Source: Phaeobacter sp. QD34_24 (GTDB lineage Bacteria; Pseudomonadota; Alphaproteobacteria; Rhodobacterales; Rhodobacteraceae). From it: a stretch of 41,507 nucleotides of DNA. The notes under the pieces were generated by a model that saw only the letters and a list, made by a program, of their open reading frames with translations, had not been told where the DNA came from and did no database searches. Position 1 is the stretch's first letter; every line of letters begins with the position of its first letter. The DNA lies in contig NZ_JARCJD010000026.1 of the NCBI RefSeq assembly GCF_028890115.1, forward strand, positions 1 to 41,507, read 5' to 3'. Of this stretch, positions 1 through 7,851 are shown piece after piece. A program made the position numbers and the translations under genes.

Positions 1-1
1 C

Positions 2-70
2 CGGATGAGTGACGAGATCCGCGATGTCGCCGACAAGGTCTTCACAAGAGATCTGTTCGGAGCCGATTGA
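2..70 (+). CDS. ugd: UDP-glucose 6-dehydrogenase, C-terminal end only
   Basis: An open frame enters from the left edge and stops at TGA 68-70. The 22 visible residues end in VADKVFTRDLFGAD. From memory this closely matches the C-terminus of the E. coli-type Ugd family, which ends VADKVYTRDLFGSD. Ugd oxidises UDP-glucose to UDP-glucuronate with two NAD+ in the cytoplasm. That would supply the UDP-glucuronate 4-epimerase encoded at 37.3 kb, so both would feed the same surface polysaccharide. The catalytic part lies outside the window, so the call rests only on the tail and is tentative but specific. Confidence 0.6.
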   Translation, partial: RMSDEIRDVADKVFTRDLFGAD

Positions 71-413
71 AGAAGATCGAAGAAGATTGAAACAGGGGGG
101 TGCCGACCAGCCCTCTTGGGCACGTGCCGGAAAACCCTGCGCGCCGCTACCCCAATAACAGGGCCGTTTCAAGCAGGGCAAAGTTCCGCAGGACCGGATC
201 CGGTCCTGCGGAAGCAAGCGCTCTGCGGGGAGGTTACCGCGCGGCGCGGGAAAGAAAATTTCCCCTTGGTGGAATCTCTCCCAGACGCTTAGACTTTGAT
301 TAAAGTCAAAGACCACTTGTCCAAATCAAACCATTTTTGACCCTGGGGGGTGCCGAAAGGCGCAATTGATTCCACGCAGGATGCAGCACGCAAAGACAGA
401 AAGGGAATGCACC
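71..413. other. intergenic region between ugd and the small exported protein gene
   Basis: No convincing gene is present. The stretch holds a perfect 30-bp palindrome (184-213, listed separately) and an AT-richer dyad at 292-311. In that dyad GACTTT pairs with AAAGTC, or alternatively CTTTGA with TCAAAG. The 12-mer GGGGGGTGCCGA occurs twice, near 96-107 and 344-355. The dyad lies about 100 bases before the next gene and could be part of its promoter or operator. I could not identify a confident -35/-10 pair. Confidence 0.5.
184..213. repeat. perfect 30-bp palindrome, possible terminator or protein-binding site
   Basis: Both arms are 15 bases (TTCCGCAGGACCGGA and its exact complement), with no loop and GGATCC at the centre. 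It sits about 115 bases after the ugd stop. No T-run follows on the plus strand, so a standard Rho-independent terminator is not clear. A Rho-dependent or 3'-end-protecting hairpin, or a dimer-binding site, are alternatives. Confidence 0.6.
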
Positions 414-755
414 GTGTTCACGGCTTCTTTCCATTCGATTCTGATCCGCACGGCTCTGGCCGTTCTGCTGCCTGTGGCCGGGTCTTCGGCGCAGGCCTTT
501 TCGGCGCAGGTCAACGGCTGTCAGTTGCTGCACGATCAGGCCTCGGTGATCTGCAAGGCAAAGGTCTCCTGCCGCGATGCAACCGCGGCAATCGAGGCCA
601 TTCGCCCCCTGTTTACCCGCTGCGCCGCCGGAGAGTCCGTGCGTCGCAACGATGTTGAAGACGCCATAGGCGCCTTCAAAACCCCGCGCTACTTCCGATG
701 CTGCATCGGCAACGACCTTGTGTCGCTGTGGCCATCGCCTGTTCCATTTGACTGA
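414..755 (+). CDS. small cysteine-rich exported protein of unknown function
   Basis: About 113 residues from a GTG at 414, chosen because AAGGGA lies 7 to 8 bases upstream and because this start puts a hydrophobic signal sequence (IRTALAVLLPVAGSSAQA) near the N-terminus, with a plausible cleavage after AQA. A longer frame from 366 (TTG) or 381 (ATG) is possible. The mature part is short and has six cysteines, including a CC pair near the end, which suggests disulfides in the periplasm or outside the cell. The gene stops 13 bases before the metalloprotease start, so the two are probably cotranscribed. A partner or inhibitor of the protease is conceivable, but I see no similarity to the AprI/Inh family. 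Function is unknown. Confidence 0.55.
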   Translation: MFTASFHSILIRTALAVLLPVAGSSAQAFSAQVNGCQLLHDQASVICKAKVSCRDATAAIEAIRPLFTRCAAGESVRRNDVEDAIGAFKTPRYFRCCIGNDLVSLWPSPVPFD

Positions 756-768
756 AAGGATGCCGACC

Positions 769-2991
769 ATGGCTTTTGATGATTACAGATCACTCTTGGT
801 AAGCGACACCGAAGGCTGGCATGACGGCAGTGACGTCATCACCTATTCGTTCCTGGGCACCGACATGCCCAAATATTACCGCCGCCTGGACACCGATGGC
901 GACGGCATCAAGGATTCCTGGAACATCGGCGGGGAGATCGTTCCCTTTACCAATGACTTCTCCATGACCGTGGAACAGCGGGCCATGACCTCCCTGGCCA
1001 TCGAGGCCTGGAACGAGGTGGCCAATGTCAACCTGCAGCCCGGCACCATCGCCCGCGGCGGCACCGACAGCGATCACGGCACCCCGGTCACCGGCGACGG
1101 CACCCTGGTGGCAGCGGGCGGCGACGCCCTGCCCGTCAATGACGATGGCTATTCGCTGGTGGACATGTCGGCGGTCTTTGAAGAGGGGCTGAACTTCTTT
1201 GGCGTCGATTACGATGCCAGCCAGATCTACGTGAACACCAATGGCAACATCACCTTCGGCACCGGGCTGTCGCAATATACCCCCTCGGGGATCTCGGCCG
1301 GCACCATCCCGTTGATCGCCGCCTTCTGGGCCGATGTGGACACCCGCGCCGGCGAGCCGATCTACGTGGATGTGGACGCCGAGGCCGATGTGGTCACCAT
1401 CACCTGGGAAAACGTCGGCTTCTATAGCCATCACGCCGAGCCCAGCAACTCGTTCCAGATGCAGCTGTTTGACCGCGGCGAGGGCGATTTCGACATCGTC
1501 TTCCGCTACGAGGACATCAACTGGTCGGCCGGCACCGCCTCGGGTGGCGATCCCGAAACCGGGCTTGGCGGCACCCCGGCCCGGGCCGGCTATTCGCCCG
1601 GTAACGGCGCCGACTTCTTCGAGCTGCCGCAATCGGGCATCGAAAGCGATATCACCAACCTGGAAAACATCACCGGCAACACCGGTGTCGAAGGGCTGTG
1701 GGTGTTCGAGGTCAGAAACGGTGCCATCGTCGGCGATATCGCCTTCGGCTCCACCGGCTTCGAAGATACCGGGCTTTATGGCTTTGTTGCCGATTTCCCC
1801 AACCCCGACCACCTGGGCGACCGCCCCTCGCGCGCGGGCGACATGTGGATCAACAACGCCAATACCGACCAATACATTCCCGGCGTCGGACCGATCTACG
1901 GTCACACCAGCTGGAACACCTATCTGCATGAACTGGGCCATGCCCTGGGCCTGCGTCACCCCAATGAGCGTCCCAACGACCCGGATACCAACGCCCAATA
2001 CACGGTGATGTCCTATGCGGCACATCCGTCGGAAGCGGACGAAAGCCTGATCGACCAGTCCTTCTCGCTGACCCCGATGGTCTGGGACATCCAGGCGCTG
2101 CAGGAGCTTTACGGCGCCAACACCACCACCCGCACCACCGACACGGTCTATTTCGGCGATGGCGGCGGCGAGAACGGTGCGCTGGAATATCAATATGCCA
2201 CCAATGCCGACAATGACCTTGGCATGCAGGTGCGGGGCCAGGATGGCAATTACCGCGATGTCCACCTGACCATCTGGGATGCCGGCGGCAGCGACCTGAT
2301 CGATGCCTCGGACCTGAGCACCAGAAGCTTCATCGACCTGCGCCCGGGCCGCTATTCCACCATCGGCGAGGAAACGGACAATATCGCCGTTGCCGCCGCC
2401 GTGCGCGAAGGTGGCGAGGTCATCAACTATATCGAAAACGCCTGGGGCGGCAGCGGCCGGGACCGGATCACCGGCAACAATGCCGATAACGAGCTCCTGG
2501 GCGGTGGCGGTCGCGATGTGATCCGTGGCAACCGCGGTGACGACATGATCGAGGGCGAGAGCGGCAACGACAAGCTCTATGGCAATGGCGGCGGCGACCT
2601 CATCGAGGGCGGCAGCGGCAAGGACCGGATCAACGGCGGCAGCGGCGGCGACGTCCTATTCGGCGATGGTGGCAACGACAACCTGTCCGGCGGCAATGGC
2701 AACGATGACCTGGACGGTGGCGCCGGTAACGACAGGCTGCTTGGCGGTCGTGGTGCCGATACCTTCATCTTCGGCACCGGCAATGACACCGTGCGTGACT
2801 TCAACACCGGCCAGCGCGGTGAGGTGGTGGATCTCAGCGATGTGGCCGCGATCACCGACTTCAGCGACCTGATCGCCAACCACGCCACCGATGTCAGCGG
2901 CGGCGTGCGCATCAGCGACCTCGGCGGCAATACGATGCTGCTGGAAGATCTCACGGTGAGCGATCTGGCCGCCAATGATTTCTTGTTCTGA
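769..2991 (+). CDS. serralysin-like (M10) secreted zinc metalloprotease with internal nidogen-like domain and RTX repeats
   Basis: About 740 residues from ATG 769, preceded by AAAGGA at a spacing of 8; an upstream in-frame start at 718 would overlap the previous gene. The zinc-binding helix HELGHALGLRH is at residues 387-397 and the Met-turn (VMSYAAH) has its Met at about 414, as expected for metzincins of the serralysin type. Residues about 114-317, between the N-terminal part of the protease domain and the zinc helix, look like a NIDO (nidogen-like) domain, with a GVDYDASQIYVNTNGNITFG stretch and an AAFWADVDT motif. Residues about 560-670 carry roughly ten glycine/aspartate-rich nonapeptides (GGxGxDxL) that bind calcium in RTX proteins. 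The C-terminus ends NDFLF, and no N-terminal signal peptide is seen. This pattern fits type I secretion, although no exporter genes are in the window. A likely role is extracellular proteolysis or adhesion. Confidence 0.88.
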   Translation: MAFDDYRSLLVSDTEGWHDGSDVITYSFLGTDMPKYYRRLDTDGDGIKDSWNIGGEIVPFTNDFSMTVEQRAMTSLAIEAWNEVANVNLQPGTIARGGTDSDHGTPVTGDGTLVAAGGDALPVNDDGYSLVDMSAVFEEGLNFFGVDYDASQIYVNTNGNITFGTGLSQYTPSGISAGTIPLIAAFWADVDTRAGEPIYVDVDAEADVVTITWENVGFYSHHAEPSNSFQMQLFDRGEGDFDIVFRYEDINWSAGTASGGDPETGLGGTPARAGYSPGNGADFFELPQSGIESDITNLENITGNTGVEGLWVFEVRNGAIVGDIAFGSTGFEDTGLYGFVADFPNPDHLGDRPSRAGDMWINNANTDQYIPGVGPIYGHTSWNTYLHELGHALGLRHPNERPNDPDTNAQYTVMSYAAHPSEADESLIDQSFSLTPMVWDIQALQELYGANTTTRTTDTVYFGDGGGENGALEYQYATNADNDLGMQVRGQDGNYRDVHLTIWDAGGSDLIDASDLSTRSFIDLRPGRYSTIGEETDNIAVAAAVREGGEVINYIENAWGGSGRDRITGNNADNELLGGGGRDVIRGNRGDDMIEGESGNDKLYGNGGGDLIEGGSGKDRINGGSGGDVLFGDGGNDNLSGGNGNDDLDGGAGNDRLLGGRGADTFIFGTGNDTVRDFNTGQRGEVVDLSDVAAITDFSDLIANHATDVSGGVRISDLGGNTMLLEDLTVSDLAANDFLF

Positions 2992-3003
2992 TTGAAATCC
3001 TTG

Positions 3004-3037
3004 CTGTCCCCCCCGGTTTTCACCCGGGGGGGGACAG
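3004..3037 (+). terminator. strong GC hairpin after the metalloprotease gene
   Basis: CTGTCCCCCCC at 3004-3014 pairs with the G-run and ACAG at 3026-3037 around a short loop containing GGTTTTCACC. The hairpin starts 13 bases after the stop codon. No U-tract follows, so intrinsic termination is plausible but not certain. An attenuating or 3'-end stabilising structure is the alternative. Confidence 0.5.
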
Positions 3038-3141
3038 AAACCTGACTTGCCCAATCCCAAAAATGGTGAACACTAAAGATCCGACGCATTAACCATCTGC
3101 CGGAAACGGCCGCTCTTGATGAGCAGTGGAGGGATCTTTCT

Positions 3142-4857
3142 ATGACCACCTATAATATCACCGGCTTTGCCGTCTTGCGCAGCAACCGCCAGGGACAAGA
3201 AGACGTCATCAGGGGCGTCGAAACCGGTATCGAGCTTTCAGCCTATGTGCCCGAGGGCACCACCACCCTCAGCTATACGAATTCCGCCAACCCCGACGAA
3301 CCCGATCAACCCCTTGCCGATGTCACGGTCGAAGGTGCTCTCGCCTATATCGAGGGCGAGCCTCTGGACGATGACGAAACCGCGATCCTGCGGGTGCGCT
3401 GGACGGATGGCGGCACGACCCGCACCACCACGGTGCTCGTCCTGACCTTTTACGATGCCGAGGTCGACGGCTACAGAAATGTGGATGCCGATGCGATCTT
3501 CGTGCTCGATGGCGATCCCCTGCCCAATATCACCACCGCGGCCCAGTGGGAGGCCTTTGACGGCAGCATCGAGTCGGTCGGTCCGGCACGGGGCGATCTG
3601 GCGCCCGGGCAGGATATCCCGCTCAGCAGCTTCTTCACCTCCTCGAGCGAGAACGACCTGATCATCGGCACGGGTGGCAATGACGAGCTGATCGGCGGGG
3701 TCGGCAACGACACCATCAACCCGGTGGATAATGGGGATTCCGACTACATCCAGCCCGGCAGCGGCAATGACCGGGTGATCTTCTCGGATCTGGAGCGCGG
3801 CTATGTGCATCTGGATCACTCGGACCTTGATGCGGGCGTCACCATCACGATCAATGGCAATGCCAACACCGGGGTGATCGACAAGGGTAGCAATGGCAGC
3901 ACCCGGCTGATGGATGTGCGCAACCCGATCCTGGCGGGCGCAGATATCGGTGGCCTGGGCGTGGTCGGCACCACTCACAACGATGTCTTCCGCGTCACCT
4001 CCGCCGATGGCGGCTGGATGCAGCTGCAGGGTCTCGGTGGCAATGACCGCTTCGTCATCGGCGACAGCGACGGCGCGGTGCGGCTGGATTACAGCAGCTC
4101 CAGCAGCGGCGTGGTGGCCAACCTCGGCCGTGGCCGCATCACCGATGACGGGATGGGTGGCGCGGACCGGATCTCCGGAAACGGGCAGATCACCGAATTG
4201 CGCACCAGCATGCATGACGACAGGGTGATCGGATCGGGCCGGAACGAAAGCTTCATCCTGATGGCCGGCGATGACACGCTGGACGGCAAGGGCGGGTTTG
4301 ACCGTCTGCGCTATGACCGCTCCGGCGTCGATGCGGTCGAAGTGCACCTTGGTCGTGGCGAGGCCAGCGGCACCTGGCGCGGCGAGAGCTTCACCCACGA
4401 TATCCGCGGCATCGAATACGTGCGCGGCTCGCGCGACGGCAACGACAAGCTGACCGGCAACGGTGCCGACAACCGCCTGGAAGGGCGCGGCGGCAATGAC
4501 GTCCTGAAAGGGGCCGGTGGCAATGACACGCTGCTGGGCGACGAGGGCCGGGACAAGCTGATCGGCGGCAAGGGCAGCGACACCCTGGATGGCGGCGCGG
4601 GCAACGACCTGCTGGTCGGTCAGGCCGGCGGCGATACCTTCATTTTCTCGGAAGGCGCCGACCGGGTGAGGGGCTTTGGCGGCGCCGATGTGATCCAGCT
4701 CAGCAATGCCGCGGGGATCACCAGCTTCAGCGACCTCAGCAACAACCACATGCGCGAATCCCGGGGCAACGTGATCATCGAAGATGACAACGGCAACAGC
4801 ATGACCCTGCTGAACCGCGACATCAGCGACCTGAGCGCCGACGACTTCCTGTTCTGA
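3142..4857 (+). CDS. large RTX-family calcium-binding secreted protein
   Basis: 571 residues from ATG 3142, with GGAGG 10 bases upstream. The N-terminal ~170 residues resemble no enzyme I know; they look like a beta-rich domain. A small RTX block lies near residues 175-215 (GTGGNDELIGG), followed by a repetitive middle region and a longer RTX block near residues 435-515 with many GGNDxL units. The last ~50 residues (SFSDLSNNHM ... ISDLSADDFLF) closely parallel the end of the metalloprotease just upstream. This suggests the same type I exporter recognises both. There is no N-terminal signal peptide and no catalytic motif. A structural or adhesive role at the cell surface is likely. The gene has its own upstream region of about 100 bases after the preceding hairpin. 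Confidence 0.8.
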   Translation: MTTYNITGFAVLRSNRQGQEDVIRGVETGIELSAYVPEGTTTLSYTNSANPDEPDQPLADVTVEGALAYIEGEPLDDDETAILRVRWTDGGTTRTTTVLVLTFYDAEVDGYRNVDADAIFVLDGDPLPNITTAAQWEAFDGSIESVGPARGDLAPGQDIPLSSFFTSSSENDLIIGTGGNDELIGGVGNDTINPVDNGDSDYIQPGSGNDRVIFSDLERGYVHLDHSDLDAGVTITINGNANTGVIDKGSNGSTRLMDVRNPILAGADIGGLGVVGTTHNDVFRVTSADGGWMQLQGLGGNDRFVIGDSDGAVRLDYSSSSSGVVANLGRGRITDDGMGGADRISGNGQITELRTSMHDDRVIGSGRNESFILMAGDDTLDGKGGFDRLRYDRSGVDAVEVHLGRGEASGTWRGESFTHDIRGIEYVRGSRDGNDKLTGNGADNRLEGRGGNDVLKGAGGNDTLLGDEGRDKLIGGKGSDTLDGGAGNDLLVGQAGGDTFIFSEGADRVRGFGGADVIQLSNAAGITSFSDLSNNHMRESRGNVIIEDDNGNSMTLLNRDISDLSADDFLF

Positions 4858-4887
4858 TCCCTGCCGAGCAGCGCAGACACAATGACC

Positions 4888-4920
4888 ACCGCCCGGCCCC
4901 GGCCGGGCGGTATTGTTTTT
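4888..4920 (+). terminator. Rho-independent terminator after the RTX gene
   Basis: An 11-bp GC stem (ACCGCCCGGCC pairing with GGCCGGGCGGT, two-base loop) is followed by ATTGTTTTT on the plus strand. It ends the RTX transcript and separates it from the convergent minus-strand RTX fragment. In the minus direction no T-run follows, so it is probably one-directional. Confidence 0.85.
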
Positions 4921-4943
4921 GGCAACTGCAAGGCAGAGCAGGC

Positions 4944-5471
4944 TCAGAACAGGAAGTCATCGGCATCAAGCTCTGCCGGGCGCAGATCCTCCAGCAGCAC
5001 CCGGCCCGCGCCGGTATCGATGCGGGTGCCCGCCGCGCTGCGGGAGATCTCCAGATCCTCAAATCCCATGCCCCGTCCAAAGATCCCGGAAAGATCGATC
5101 AGATCCTCGCCGGGGGTGAAATCCAGGATCCGATCGGCGCCATGCCCGCGGGCAAAGACATCCGCCCCGGCGCCGCCAAACAGCCGGTCCTTACCCTTCA
5201 ACCCCAGCAGCACATCGCTGCCGCCGCCGCCATAAAGCTGATCCTGCCCTTTGCCGCCCGCCAGCCGGTCATTGCCCAGCTCCCCAGAAAGGACATCGGC
5301 ACCGGCATGGCCCTGCAACAGGTCATCGCCATCGCCGCAAGCTGGATCAAGATGCGGGAGGTGTCTTCCGAGGTCGAGGAATGGCTGCTGCTGTGACGCC
5401 TTATCCCTTGGTGCCTTATCCCTTGGTGCCCTGACCGCGGGCATAGACATCCTCGTAGCGGATGATGTCAT
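4944..5471 (-). CDS. short RTX C-terminal protein, probably a remnant of a larger RTX gene
   Basis: Up to 175 residues. Residues about 45-125 are RTX nonapeptides (GDGDDLLQG, GGGGSDVLLG, GGAGADVF). The end, from FEDLEI to ELDADDFLF, is the same class of C-terminal block as in the two RTX proteins at 0.8-4.9 kb. The first ~40 residues (including PRDKAPRDKA) show no family resemblance. They are read through a tandem duplication at the end of manC and overlap manC itself, so the true start is unclear and the original 5' part may be lost. It could be a small secreted calcium-binding protein, but a truncated gene is more likely. It would be transcribed with gmd-fcl-manC. Confidence 0.5.
   Translation of the reverse strand: MTSSATRMSMPAVRAPRDKAPRDKASQQQPFLDLGRHLPHLDPACGDGDDLLQGHAGADVLSGELGNDRLAGGKGQDQLYGGGGSDVLLGLKGKDRLFGGAGADVFARGHGADRILDFTPGEDLIDLSGIFGRGMGFEDLEISRSAAGTRIDTGAGRVLLEDLRPAELDADDFLF
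5398..5427. repeat. tandem 15-bp duplication at the 3' end of manC
   Basis: GCCTTATCCCTTGGT occurs twice in a row (5398-5412 and 5413-5427). The right copy contains the manC stop codon (minus strand, 5416-5418) and the left copy repeats it. This looks like a local slippage or a junction scar where manC meets the RTX fragment. Confidence 0.75.
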
Positions 5472-6852
5472 CTTCGCCCAAGTAGCTGCCGGTCTGCACC
5501 TCGATCAGCACCATCGGCACCTTGCCGGGGTTTTCCATCCGGTGCACCGCGCCCAAGGGGATATAGACCGACTGGTTCTCGGTCACCAGTTTCACCTCGT
5601 CATCGACGGTGACCTTGGCCGTGCCCTCGACCACGATCCAATGCTCCGACCGGTGGTGATGCGATTGCAGGGACAGCGCCGCACCGGGGTGCACATGGAT
5701 GCGCTTCACCTGGAAGCGATCGCCCACCACCAGGCTTTCGAACCAGCCCCAGGGGCGGTGATCCATCGGGAATTCGGTTGCCTGTTTCGCCGATTTTGCC
5801 TTCAGCACCGCAACCGCCTGTTTCACGTCCTGCGCGCGGGAGGCATCTGCCACCAGAACCGCATCGGGCATGGCCACGGTGATCACGTCCTTAAGGCCGA
5901 TACCGACCACCTCGAGCCCCGCATCCTCGGAGCGAATGAGGCTGTTCGCGCAGTCGATCGCGGTAGCAGGCCCGGAGGTGACAACGCCGTTTTCATCCGG
6001 TTTCGTCTCACGCCAGACCGCGTCCCAGCCGCCAAGATCGGACCAGCCAGCCGCAAAGGGCACCACGGTCAGGTTATCGGCCTTCTCCATCACAGCATAG
6101 TCGATCGAGATATCCGGGCAGCCCTCCCAGGCGACAGGATCAAGCCGGAAGAAGCCGAGATCCGGCGCCCCATCGGTGATCGACGCAGTGACCGGCGCCA
6201 GAAGTTCCGGCGCATGGGTCGCAAAGGCCTCAAGGATGGTCTTCACCGAGAACAGGAAGATCCCGGCATTCCACAGGAACTGGCCCGAGGCCAGCATCGC
6301 TTCGGCGGTCTGCGCGTCGGGTTTTTCTACGAACCGCTTGAGACCGATGGCCCGCGGGGTGAAGTCACCCGGATCGCCGTCCAGTTCGAGATAGCCATAG
6401 CCGGTTTCCGCATGGGTGGGCTTGATGCCGAAGGTGACGATCTGGCCCGCAAGGGCCGCCGCCTGCCCGGCCTCGACGGCAGCGCGAAAGGCGGGCGCAT
6501 CGGGCACCACGTGATCCGAAGGCGCCACCAGCATCAACGCCTCGGGGTCGGTCTTCTCAAGATAAAGCGCCGCCGCCAGCACCGCCGGCGCGGTATTGCG
6601 CCCGGCCGGTTCGATCAGGATGGCGCCGGGATCGATGCCCGCCCCCGACAGCTGTTCGGTGACGATGAAGCGGAAATCGGAGTTGGTCAGCACCATGGGT
6701 GCTGCGTAGCCCGCCCCGGACAGCCGCTGCGCCGAGGCCTGAAACAGGGTCTCCTCCCCCACCAGGGGCACGAACTGCTTGGGGTAGCTCTTGCGCGACA
6801 GGGGCCACAGCCGCGTGCCTGAACCACCGCAGAGCAGAATGGGAGTAATCAT
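5416..6852 (-). CDS. manC: mannose-1-phosphate guanylyltransferase / mannose-6-phosphate isomerase
   Basis: About 478 residues from ATG 6852, chosen for GGAAGG 7 bases upstream. An ATG at 6873 overlapping the fcl stop (ATGA) is also possible and adds seven residues. The N-terminal nucleotidyltransferase signature GGSGTRLWPLSR is at residues 9-20. The C-terminal ~120 residues form the cupin phosphomannose isomerase part (HRPWGW, then the histidine cluster LQSHHHRSEHWIVVEGTA). It is a type II bifunctional enzyme giving GDP-mannose from GTP and mannose 1-phosphate, and mannose 6-phosphate from fructose 6-phosphate. It is last of the pathway genes in the gmd-fcl-manC operon and supplies the substrate of Gmd. 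The length is normal for the family. Confidence 0.95.
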   Translation of the reverse strand: MITPILLCGGSGTRLWPLSRKSYPKQFVPLVGEETLFQASAQRLSGAGYAAPMVLTNSDFRFIVTEQLSGAGIDPGAILIEPAGRNTAPAVLAAALYLEKTDPEALMLVAPSDHVVPDAPAFRAAVEAGQAAALAGQIVTFGIKPTHAETGYGYLELDGDPGDFTPRAIGLKRFVEKPDAQTAEAMLASGQFLWNAGIFLFSVKTILEAFATHAPELLAPVTASITDGAPDLGFFRLDPVAWEGCPDISIDYAVMEKADNLTVVPFAAGWSDLGGWDAVWRETKPDENGVVTSGPATAIDCANSLIRSEDAGLEVVGIGLKDVITVAMPDAVLVADASRAQDVKQAVAVLKAKSAKQATEFPMDHRPWGWFESLVVGDRFQVKRIHVHPGAALSLQSHHHRSEHWIVVEGTAKVTVDDEVKLVTENQSVYIPLGAVHRMENPGKVPMVLIEVQTGSYLGEDDIIRYEDVYARGQGTKG

Positions 6853-6869
6853 GGCAACACCTTCCGAGT

Positions 6870-7847
6870 TCATTTCATCCGCAGGTTTTCCAGCCCCTGC
6901 TCCAGGAACCAGGCATAGGTTTCCGCGATGCCCTCTTTGAGCGGGATGCTGGCCGTCCAGCCCAGGCGGGCCAGGCGGGAGACATCCATAAGCTTGCGCA
7001 TCGTACCATCGGGCTTGCTGGGATCGGTGGAGATCTTACCCTCGAACCCGGTGACCTCGGCCACCATCTGCGCCAGCTCCAGGATGGTCACATCCGTGCC
7101 CGAGCCCACGTTGATATGGCTCAGCATCGGCTCGGTCTCGCGCTGGTAGGTCGCATCGTCCAGATCCATCACAAAAAGCGAGGCCGCCGCCATGTCGTCC
7201 ACGTGCAGGAATTCCCGCATCGGCTTGCCCGAGCCCCAGATCGTGACCTCTTCCAGACCGTCCCGCGCCGCCTCGTGGAAGCGACGGATCAGCGCCGGCA
7301 GCACATGGGAGTTCTCGGGGTGGAAATTGTCACCGGGCCCATAAAGGTTGGTCGGCATCACCGAGCGGTAATCGACGCCATATTGCCGATTGTAGCTTTC
7401 GCAGAGCTTGATGCCCGCGATCTTGGCCACGGCATAGGGTTCGTTGGTCGGCTCCAGCGTGCCGGTCAAAAGCGCATCCTCGCGCATCGGCTGCGCCGCT
7501 TCCTTGGGGTAGATGCAGGAGGAGCCCAGCTGCAACAGCTTCCTGACGCCCGCCGCATAGGCCTGATGGATCACGTTGCATTCGATCATCAGGTTTTCAT
7601 AGATGAACTGGCCGGGGTAGCTGTTGTTGGCAATGATGCCGCCCACCTTGGCCGCCGCCAGGATCACCTGATCGGGCTGTTCCTCTGCAAAAAACGCCCG
7701 CACCGCCGCCTGGTCGGTCAGGTCCAGTTCGGAGGAGGTCCGGGTGATCAGGGTCAGGTCTTCGCCTGCGGCCTTGCGGGCCTCCAGCTGGCGCAGGATC
7801 GCCCCCCCGACCATGCCGCGATGGCCTGCAACATAGATCTTCACCAC
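6870..7847 (-). CDS. fcl: GDP-L-fucose synthase
   Basis: About 325 residues, short-chain dehydrogenase fold. The NADP-binding glycine motif GHRGMVG is at residues 8-14. The catalytic Ser lies in LGSSCIYP and the Tyr/Lys in YAVAK at about residue 140. The enzyme epimerises and reduces GDP-4-keto-6-deoxymannose to GDP-L-fucose in the cytoplasm. The start is a GTG at 7847 (GTGGTG; the second GTG is equally possible) with GAAGGG upstream. It lies 4 bases after gmd and abuts or overlaps manC, so the three form one operon. The length matches the family. Confidence 0.95.
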   Translation of the reverse strand: MVKIYVAGHRGMVGGAILRQLEARKAAGEDLTLITRTSSELDLTDQAAVRAFFAEEQPDQVILAAAKVGGIIANNSYPGQFIYENLMIECNVIHQAYAAGVRKLLQLGSSCIYPKEAAQPMREDALLTGTLEPTNEPYAVAKIAGIKLCESYNRQYGVDYRSVMPTNLYGPGDNFHPENSHVLPALIRRFHEAARDGLEEVTIWGSGKPMREFLHVDDMAAASLFVMDLDDATYQRETEPMLSHINVGSGTDVTILELAQMVAEVTGFEGKISTDPSKPDGTMRKLMDVSRLARLGWTASIPLKEGIAETYAWFLEQGLENLRMK

Positions 7848-7851
7848 GGGG

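Noticed and set aside
790..2265. Long minus-strand open frame of 491 codons opposite the metalloprotease
   Set aside because: A shadow of the GC-rich plus-strand gene; His/Gly/Val-rich translation with no family motif, while the plus strand has clear zinc and RTX motifs.
3238..4749. Long minus-strand frame of 503 codons opposite the RTX gene
   Set aside because: Antisense shadow caused by repetitive RTX codons; no recognisable protein features.
5251..6822. Plus-strand frame of 523 codons opposite manC
   Set aside because: ManC on the minus strand has complete catalytic motifs; the plus frame is compositionally odd (His/Arg/Gly-rich) and matches nothing.
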